A DNA stretch of 19,255 nt. Source: Candidatus Bathyarchaeota archaeon (GTDB taxonomy: Archaea > Thermoproteota > Bathyarchaeia > TCS64). The stretch spans positions 1 through 19,255 of the forward strand of contig JAUWBQ010000012.1 of NCBI GenBank assembly GCA_030601645.1, given 5' to 3'. The notes under the pieces were generated by a model. The model did not search any database, was not told the origin of the DNA, and saw only the letters and a list, made by a program, of their open reading frames with translations. Position 1 is the stretch's first letter; every line of letters starts with the position of its first letter. Made by a program: the position numbers and the translations under genes. Shown here piece after piece: positions 13,896-19,255 of the stretch.

Positions 13896-13903
13896 CTTAT
13901 ATT
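13896..13903 (+). promoter_or_regulatory. TATA box of the HerA-like gene
   Basis: CTTATATT, centred about 29 nt before the ATG at 13929. It separates transcription of the HerA/NurA-like pair from the upstream vsr-dcm unit and supports the 13929 start over the ATG at 13866. Confidence 0.55.
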
Positions 13904-13928
13904 GGGGCGTTGTTTCGGAGTTATTAAT

Positions 13929-15398
13929 ATGATTGTCCCTGAGAAGATAGGTAGAGTCGTTACAACAGAAAGGAGCCCCTCCTTTATAGATGTCGATGTT
14001 CGACTCGATCCTGGAAAAACAGTAAGGCCAGGGCAACTACTATTTGCGGACATAAGTAAAAGCGGATCTCGACAACAACTCTCAATATTAAGGGTATCAA
14101 CAGCAAAGGAGATAAATCCATACGAGGATCCTTTGAGCTCTCAAATAAGAGACACATTCAATATAGAGTCGTCGCGAGGTCGCGAAGATCTTTTACGGAA
14201 ATATATTGTGGCCAGAACTCAACTAATTGAAGTGATACATCAAAATCAGGATAATACCTTCGTTTTTAAGGAGCCCTCAATAATAGTTCCTGCTGGAACG
14301 GAAGTTTATGAGACTTTTCAGGACATGACAAACACAGTACTTGGATTTCCTGATGAGGATTCATCTACTTCGATAATCATTGGCTCGGTGATTGGTAACG
14401 ATGCCATTATTGGCACAATCGACGCAAACAAGGCTCTGCCTAGACATATTTTAATTGTGGGTAGTACCGGAACTGGAAAATCGTACCTTCTTGGTAAGAT
14501 TACTGAGGAATTAAATCGCTTAGGAATAAGACACGTCAATATAGATGTCCATGGTGAGCTTTGCGATGCAACACAACAACTTGGGGGCGATATCCTCATT
14601 CCAGGTAAAGATATAACGGTACAACTATCCTCGCTTGAAGAACCTGAAGTTCTTAATATGATACCAATACAACACCAAATGCACATCGATATCGTAGCAC
14701 GTGCATTCCTCGGACTAAAAAAAATGAGAAAGCCCTTCGGTGTAAATGAGCTAGAACGTGAAGTAATACATGTGGCAAATGAGTTCAATGCTACAAAAAA
14801 CACGATAGCCATAGTAAGTGCAAGGGTCCAAACTTTAAATGGACTTTCAATTCTTGGTCAGGGATTCAGTTGGTCTGAGGCTCTGAAAGAAGAAGGGGCA
14901 TTACTTAACGTAGATTGCCGAGATTTGAGTCAATGGGAATTAAGAACAGTTGTTGGGGCAGTAGCTCGAGAATTGATGTATCTGAGAAAAGATGGGCGGA
15001 TAGAGCCCTTCGTTCTATCTATGGACGAGGCACATCTCTTTTTACCAAGTGGTGACACAGCCCCTTCATCTCAAGTTCTCGCAGAACTCATTAGGATGGG
15101 AAGACACTTTGGAGTTGGGATAATCGTATCCTCTCAAAGCCCCGGAGATATTGATCGGAGGATAACAAAGATTACCAACACTAGGTTCATATTTGCTATT
15201 GAACCCTCCGAGCTCTCGTCAGTAAGCGGATTACTAGGAGATACGCCTCGTGATCTTATGGATAATATTCCAAGATTACGAGTGGGAACGTGTCTACTCG
15301 CTGGGAGTAGAGAGACCGTAAAACATTCATTGATCCTCAAAGTGGGTAAAAGAACTACGACAGATAGTGGAACCACTCCCCTAATGATTAATCCATAA
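13929..15398 (+). CDS. HerA-like hexameric ATPase/translocase
   Basis: A 489-aa HerA/FtsK-superfamily ATPase. The N-terminal 60 residues resemble a HAS barrel (GRVVTTERSPSF to ILRVSTAKEINP). The RecA-like motor has Walker A GSTGTGKS (178-185, K184), a VNIDVHGEL segment (203-211), Walker B FVLSMDEAHLF (361-371, D366-E367), sensor-like VSSQSP (400-405) and a candidate arginine finger at R410/R411 in the DIDRRI stretch. In archaeal repair HerA pumps DNA through a ring docked to NurA nuclease. Here the next gene, 26 bp downstream, encodes a NurA-like protein, so the two probably form one complex. Start: the ATG at 13929 follows CTTATATT at 13896-13903 by leaderless spacing; the upstream ATG 13866 adds only an A+T-rich, Ile-rich stretch. 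The island setting suggests an accessory version rather than the housekeeping herA. Confidence 0.88.
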   Translation: MIVPEKIGRVVTTERSPSFIDVDVRLDPGKTVRPGQLLFADISKSGSRQQLSILRVSTAKEINPYEDPLSSQIRDTFNIESSRGREDLLRKYIVARTQLIEVIHQNQDNTFVFKEPSIIVPAGTEVYETFQDMTNTVLGFPDEDSSTSIIIGSVIGNDAIIGTIDANKALPRHILIVGSTGTGKSYLLGKITEELNRLGIRHVNIDVHGELCDATQQLGGDILIPGKDITVQLSSLEEPEVLNMIPIQHQMHIDIVARAFLGLKKMRKPFGVNELEREVIHVANEFNATKNTIAIVSARVQTLNGLSILGQGFSWSEALKEEGALLNVDCRDLSQWELRTVVGAVARELMYLRKDGRIEPFVLSMDEAHLFLPSGDTAPSSQVLAELIRMGRHFGVGIIVSSQSPGDIDRRITKITNTRFIFAIEPSELSSVSGLLGDTPRDLMDNIPRLRVGTCLLAGSRETVKHSLILKVGKRTTTDSGTTPLMINP

Positions 15399-15424
15399 TT
15401 GTTTAAAAAGGATGGATATAAAAA

Positions 15425-17434
15425 ATGAAGGACTTGAAGCGGGTATTAATTGAACTACTGAAATCAACTGAGAAACCCATGTCAGTTGGCAACATTTTAG
15501 GAGAATTGAGTGATGAATACGATGTCCGTCCTTCAACTATCCGCCAGGCGCTAAGAGAACTAGAAAAAGACAAAAAAATTGTCTCTTTTACCGAAGATAC
15601 GGATTCCGCTGGCAGGCCTAGAAAATTATATCGACCGATAGAAAGGGAGGCAGTTCGAGAAGAAAATACTCTAACTAGAGAAGCTATTGAACGGAAAAAC
15701 CTTCTTCGCGATTTAATACATGATTCGGCAGGCAGGTATTCAACGATACCTTTCGAGCGTGTCCAAAATATATTCAAAATGGCCGCTGAAAAACTTTTGA
15801 AAGAAGATCCTAGAGTTTTATTCTTACAATATGCGAATTGGTTACAAGAAAGACATAGAACTGAAATCGATCTCTACAAAAAGAACAGAGATGAAGGTCT
15901 AAGGCAAGAAGCTGAAAAGCACCGAAGAAATATTGAAAGCCTGGCAAAATTTGGCGATAGTGTTTTTACCCGTATGCTTGGGGTTCCCACTCAGATTAGA
16001 GAAAAAGGCACCCTAGAACCTGGTCCTTTCCGCTTAAAACTGAATTGGAGAAGTCTGGAGGATGATTCTAATATCGATAATGATGAATTAATGAAATATA
16101 TTAGCTGGTCAGTTTATGGACCATCTGTTATAGAAGCATTTTCGATTAGTGGATTAGAACCACCTATACATGTAGGTGGTTCAGATACTTCCGTACAACC
16201 TATTACACTTTCTACACTTCTTCCTTGGTTAGTAGAACGCTCTGAAATGAATATTATAACAGCGGTTGGAGTCCGATATGACATATATCGAGACGTCAGG
16301 GATTTGGATCGTCAACCCGAGCCAAAAGTTTTAGCAGAATATGAACGTACTCAAGCTATAGAAGAGGGTCTTCTCATCCCGCCCTCAGGAACTCTCGGAT
16401 ATAGACCCGAAATGGAAAACCGTATTAGAGAAGCTGCAATGGATCTTCGACAATACATCAAAGACTTCGATCTTATGTTTAGTAATGAACCCGCTGTTAA
16501 GATCAGTTTTCGCGATGGTAGGATCTTTCCTATGGAACACAGATTAAGTGATGCTTTACAACTCGGGCTCCACGGCGACATGGTCAGATCCGCATTAAAG
16601 GCATTTAGAAACATCACTAATATTATCGGCACTGAAAATGGAGAAACATTATATTGTGGTTTCGTAAAGCGAGCGGGAGTAGCGATTGTGGCCCCTTTGG
16701 TTATTTGGTACATTGGCTTTGGGTCAGCCGAAGGCTCTAATCCTTCTTTAGATCCAGAAATGACTCTTGAAGATTATCTCAGTTCTCCTTTTAGTGATAA
16801 TTACGTTGTGAACCAACTTTTCTCGGTTATAAGAGACAAATTAGGAGAAGACGAAGTTTACATTACATTTCGAGTATTAAGAAGATACCAATCAATGGAG
16901 GAACCAATAGTTCAAAACTTCACACCATCGGCTGACAGGAAAGAATGGTTCCAAAGATTAGCTGACATTAAATCTTACGTGTTCGGAAGCAGTTCGGAAG
17001 AAACTGGTCTTGAATTAATAGCTAACCTTTGTGCAAGAGCAGCAGTGGTACAATTCTATTGTAGCTTAAGCATCAATCCTAATTATGAGCCTCATGCGCG
17101 CCTTCCCCGTATAGAATTTCTCTTACCTTTTCCTGATTTTGCTGAAACTTTACAATCTCCTCAAACTGGAAATGAAAAGCAATTGCTCTATTTAACAAAG
17201 ATATTAAGCGTAATTTTCTATCCTGGAATATTAGTCAACTATCAAGATTCATTATTTTATTTCCGTCACAACTCTCCAGAGGTTTTTCTGATACCCAAAC
17301 CCCTATTCGAGGCGCATGATTCCGCCAAATTAATAGCAAATGAATACAGGGATGACTTTATTGAATTACTAATTAGAGAAGCAAGGATATATTGGATAAC
17401 AAGGACTCGTGGTCAATCAGGATTCATTGTATAA
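15425..17434 (+). CDS. Winged-helix NurA-like nuclease, HerA partner
   Basis: A 669-aa protein, much longer than typical NurA (about 300-450 aa). Residues 1-75 form a winged helix (PSTIRQALRELEKDKKIVSF, then SAGRPRKLYRP). Residues 80-180 are charged and helical, probably partly coiled. The remainder follows the RNase H-like NurA order: HVGGSDTSVQPI (249-260, D254 as candidate metal ligand), helical REAAMDLRQY, VKISFRDGRIFPME (358-371, D364-G365 like the NurA DG motif), LYCGFVKRAG (409-418, like GVVKRS), FRVLRRYQSME and PRIEFLLPFPDF near the end. This assignment rests on motif order and on the HerA-like neighbour; overall similarity is weak. The ATG is preceded by AAGGATGG as a possible ribosome-binding site. 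Predicted role: end-processing or defence nuclease driven by the HerA-like motor. The winged helix could bind DNA or autoregulate. Confidence 0.7.
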   Translation: MKDLKRVLIELLKSTEKPMSVGNILGELSDEYDVRPSTIRQALRELEKDKKIVSFTEDTDSAGRPRKLYRPIEREAVREENTLTREAIERKNLLRDLIHDSAGRYSTIPFERVQNIFKMAAEKLLKEDPRVLFLQYANWLQERHRTEIDLYKKNRDEGLRQEAEKHRRNIESLAKFGDSVFTRMLGVPTQIREKGTLEPGPFRLKLNWRSLEDDSNIDNDELMKYISWSVYGPSVIEAFSISGLEPPIHVGGSDTSVQPITLSTLLPWLVERSEMNIITAVGVRYDIYRDVRDLDRQPEPKVLAEYERTQAIEEGLLIPPSGTLGYRPEMENRIREAAMDLRQYIKDFDLMFSNEPAVKISFRDGRIFPMEHRLSDALQLGLHGDMVRSALKAFRNITNIIGTENGETLYCGFVKRAGVAIVAPLVIWYIGFGSAEGSNPSLDPEMTLEDYLSSPFSDNYVVNQLFSVIRDKLGEDEVYITFRVLRRYQSMEEPIVQNFTPSADRKEWFQRLADIKSYVFGSSSEETGLELIANLCARAAVVQFYCSLSINPNYEPHARLPRIEFLLPFPDFAETLQSPQTGNEKQLLYLTKILSVIFYPGILVNYQDSLFYFRHNSPEVFLIPKPLFEAHDSAKLIANEYRDDFIELLIREARIYWITRTRGQSGFIV

Positions 17435-17454
17435 AAAGAAATACCCCCCTTATT

Positions 17455-17979
17455 TCATAACTGTATGTTGGGTAAACTCTTTTTTAATTTTGAAAACAAG
17501 TCTGTGAATGACTCTGCTTCTTCTACAATGTATTCTTCAATCTTATCGTATTCCTCGTTCTCATACAGTCCGGGAATCTCAGTGTTGTCTATAGTCGCAT
17601 TTTGATTCAATATGTCAGTGTAGCCCCTGAACTGTCCATCATTCATCAGTACCAGAGTGTTTTTCAAATTGATAAACGGACGTTCAGTGCAGTGATCCAG
17701 ATCCATTCCCTTTAGGCCATATCGCTTCAACCGTTCATTGAGGAAGTTGAATTCGAATAGAAGATTATCGCCAACAAAAATATAATCCCAATAATTATCG
17801 CAATGAATCTTAGGCAAGAATTCCTCCAATATCTCCTTCTCGGAACTCTCCCATTCCTTAAGGATGTTAACGGGCCCCACTCCCTTTCCATAGGAAAGTC
17901 GTTGCCATTGAATAGTAATGATTTTATCTTCTGCTGGATCCCATCCCGTAGTCTCTATGTCGAAATAATATTCAGTCAT
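17455..17979 (-). CDS. DnaQ/RNase H-like 3'-5' exonuclease
   Basis: A 174-aa DEDD-superfamily protein. Exo I is YYFDIETTGWDP (4-15; D7, E9). Exo II is VGDNLLFEFNFLNERLKRYG (69-88), where the usual F-D is F-E (E76). Exo III is EEYIVEEAESFTDLF (148-162), with E154 where YxxxD normally has Asp. The fold matches predicted archaeal polymerase-B-like exonucleases. The two Asp-to-Glu changes may alter metal use or abolish activity. Start: the ATG at 17979 lies 27 nt from a TTTAAA box; the TTG at 18003 adds eight residues within the promoter. It converges on the NurA-like gene with a 20-bp gap, so it is a separate transcript but shares the island's A+T-rich composition. Confidence 0.8.
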   Translation of the reverse strand: MTEYYFDIETTGWDPAEDKIITIQWQRLSYGKGVGPVNILKEWESSEKEILEEFLPKIHCDNYWDYIFVGDNLLFEFNFLNERLKRYGLKGMDLDHCTERPFINLKNTLVLMNDGQFRGYTDILNQNATIDNTEIPGLYENEEYDKIEEYIVEEAESFTDLFSKLKKSLPNIQL

Positions 17980-18003
17980 AATCCAAACATAGATTATTTT
18001 CAA

Positions 18004-18009
18004 TTTAAA
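18004..18009 (-). promoter_or_regulatory. TATA box of the exonuclease gene
   Basis: TTTAAA within GATAAGTTTAAATTG on the minus strand, centred about 27 nt upstream of ATG 17979, predicts a leaderless mRNA. Confidence 0.5.
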
Positions 18010-18059
18010 CTTATCCCACTCCTGTAAAGAGAAGACCTATTCAACATATAATTTCATTA

Positions 18060-18101
18060 GGGGGGAGGGAGGGGTCATACATCAGCCCCGAAAACAACGC
18101 C
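18060..18101. repeat. G-rich hairpin repeat, copy 1
   Basis: A G6-A-G3-A-G4 run is followed by TCATACATCAG, then CCCCGAAAACAAC. The same element recurs at 18610-18653. The GGGG and CCCC blocks can pair around the ATACATCA loop. Four G-tracts on the plus strand could form a G-quadruplex. Confidence 0.75.
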
Positions 18102-18276
18102 ATCCGACAAAAGAAACATGAATATCGCTTCCCCCCTTCAGACCCAGCACGGAAATGTGCTCCCAACCCCAGGAAAACCGCACGAAAAACCCTTAATCCA
18201 TCAGTAGCGAGATCAGAAAATAATCGTCTGTAATATTCAAGGGCATATTTTCTATGGGTCTACATTTAATGTACTG

Positions 18277-18496
18277 ATGGTAACAGAATCTGATACCAAC
18301 GATACAGAAAATATAATCTCGAGAAGCGATCGATGATAGGAGTAAAGCTGACATAAAGAGCAGTTTAGACTTTCGCCATCCCTTATCGAAAAATGAAAGC
18401 ACTCTCGACGAATTAAAGAAAAACCTTGAAAAAAAGCTTAAAAAATCGACAACAGCGAGACCACAACACGACAACAAAACACAGGATAATCCATAG
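18277..18496 (+). pseudogene. Frameshifted small ORF, unknown product
   Basis: ATG 18277 opens a frame MVTESDTNDTENIISRSDR that hits TGA at 18334-18336. The +1 frame entered between 18317 and 18334 continues DRSKADIKSSLDFRHPLS, then KNESTLDELKKNLEKKLKK and a polar tail to TAG at 18494-18496. The two pieces together would give about 73 aa of hydrophilic, helix-prone protein. A CATATTTT box at 18244-18251 is 28 nt before the ATG, fitting a leaderless start. No family recognised. It could be a decayed gene, a sequencing error, or chance A-rich coding. Confidence 0.35.
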
Positions 18497-18609
18497 CCAA
18501 CTCACGAGCACTCCCTCACGCGGGCGCGAGCCATCCGACTCCGGGTAAAATCTCAGGCCATTCCAAGAAAAGACACGCATCAAACCCAGACGCCCACAAC
18601 CCCCGAACA

Positions 18610-18653
18610 GGGGGGGAGGGGGGGGTCATACATCAGACCCCGAAAACAACCCC
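18610..18653. repeat. G-rich hairpin repeat, copy 2
   Basis: A G7-A-G8 run, TCATACATCAGA and CCCCGAAAACAAC, matching 18060-18101. Here the hairpin is perfect: GGGGTC (18622-18627), loop ATACATCA, GACCCC (18636-18641). Confidence 0.75.
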
Positions 18654-18761
18654 AAACAACAAAAAGAACCCCCAAACAACCCCGATCACGATCGAATCAT
18701 GTCAAAAGGAGCACTAATGCATGCCCAAAACCCACACCCCAACCCACACCCCCCAAACCCC

Positions 18762-18784
18762 TTATGACCGGTAACCAGTCATAA
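18762..18784. other. Inverted repeat 3' of the 23S rRNA gene
   Basis: Arms TTATGACCGG and CCAGTCATAA with a 3-nt spacer pair at 9 of 10 positions, the tenth being a G-U wobble in minus-strand RNA. It lies about 90 nt beyond the 23S 3' end. It may be an rRNA processing or termination structure; no T-tract follows it directly. Confidence 0.45.
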
Positions 18785-18872
18785 CCCTAGCATCCGCTAA
18801 CCCCACAAAAATGCAGCCGCACACAGACACTCCGATGTCTCCCCTAAGACCAGGAAACCATAAGCCGACAAC

Positions 18873-19255
<383 letters not shown>

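Larger units (their letters stand above)
18497..18872. other. Intergenic C-rich region downstream of the 23S rRNA gene
   Basis: I see no convincing gene on either strand. The plus strand is strongly C/A-rich. It holds the second G-rich hairpin repeat (18610-18653) and a near-perfect palindrome (18762-18784). The minus strand is the 3' flank of the 23S gene, so processing or termination signals are expected here. No tRNA or 5S gene is apparent. Confidence 0.6.

Noticed and set aside
15403..15777. 124-aa minus-strand ORF
   Set aside because: It is antisense to the well-supported winged-helix NurA-like gene.
12130..18000. CRISPR array or tRNA-linked integrase in the A+T-rich island
   Set aside because: I saw no regularly spaced repeats, tRNA cloverleaf or integrase/transposase gene.
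18193..18477. 94-aa minus-strand ORF rich in Phe/Ser/Cys
   Set aside because: It is the antisense of an A-rich region and has no family-like pattern; the plus strand looks more coding-like.

Overview
The window looks like a chromosomal segment from an archaeon. The right end carries the 3' part of an archaeal-type 23S rRNA gene on the minus strand. Many genes have an A/T-rich TATA-like box about 25-30 nt before the start codon with almost no leader, the archaeal leaderless pattern. The protein families also fit: a FilR1-type HTH remnant, a HerA/NurA-like pair, DUF2079 and PIG-V glycosyltransferases, and small C2H2 and zinc-ribbon proteins. I cannot name a genus. Base composition is patchy: the left end and 9.8-12.1 kb are very G+C-rich, 2.6-9.7 kb is intermediate, and 12.2-18.5 kb is A+T-rich, which suggests acquired blocks.

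Region 1 (1-2.5 kb) holds an ICMT-like membrane methyltransferase, an MFS transporter and a frameshifted HTH regulator on the opposite strand. Region 2 (2.7-9.8 kb) is a surface-glycan cluster. A SAM methyltransferase overlaps by 4 nt a large DUF2079 membrane protein that carries a beta-sandwich and three DUF4214-like repeats, followed by a PIG-V-like mannosyltransferase. A secreted GH99-like glycosidase faces them convergently. The cluster ends in a dolichyl-phosphate-mannose-synthase-like gene that is frameshifted, cut in the middle, and joined to the last 23 codons of a second MFS transporter copy.

Region 3 (9.8-12.1 kb) contains small G+C-rich genes: a GNAT acetyltransferase, a C2H2 zinc-finger protein whose first finger lies upstream of any normal start codon, an 85-aa unknown protein, and a double zinc-ribbon protein. 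A direct repeat of about 145 bp duplicates the 5' end and promoter of the 85-aa gene on both sides of the zinc-ribbon gene. It contains a near-perfect palindrome and abuts a truncated DUF998 gene.

Region 4 (12.2-18.0 kb) is the most interesting part: an A+T-rich putative defence or genome-maintenance island. It encodes a Vsr-like endonuclease, a cytosine-5 DNA methyltransferase, a HerA-like hexameric ATPase, a 669-aa protein with an N-terminal winged helix and a NurA-like nuclease core, and a convergent DnaQ/RNase H-like exonuclease with Glu at two of the usual Asp positions. Region 5 (18.0-18.9 kb) has no intact gene. It carries two G-rich hairpin repeats flanking a frameshifted small ORF, plus a hairpin just downstream of the 23S rRNA gene.
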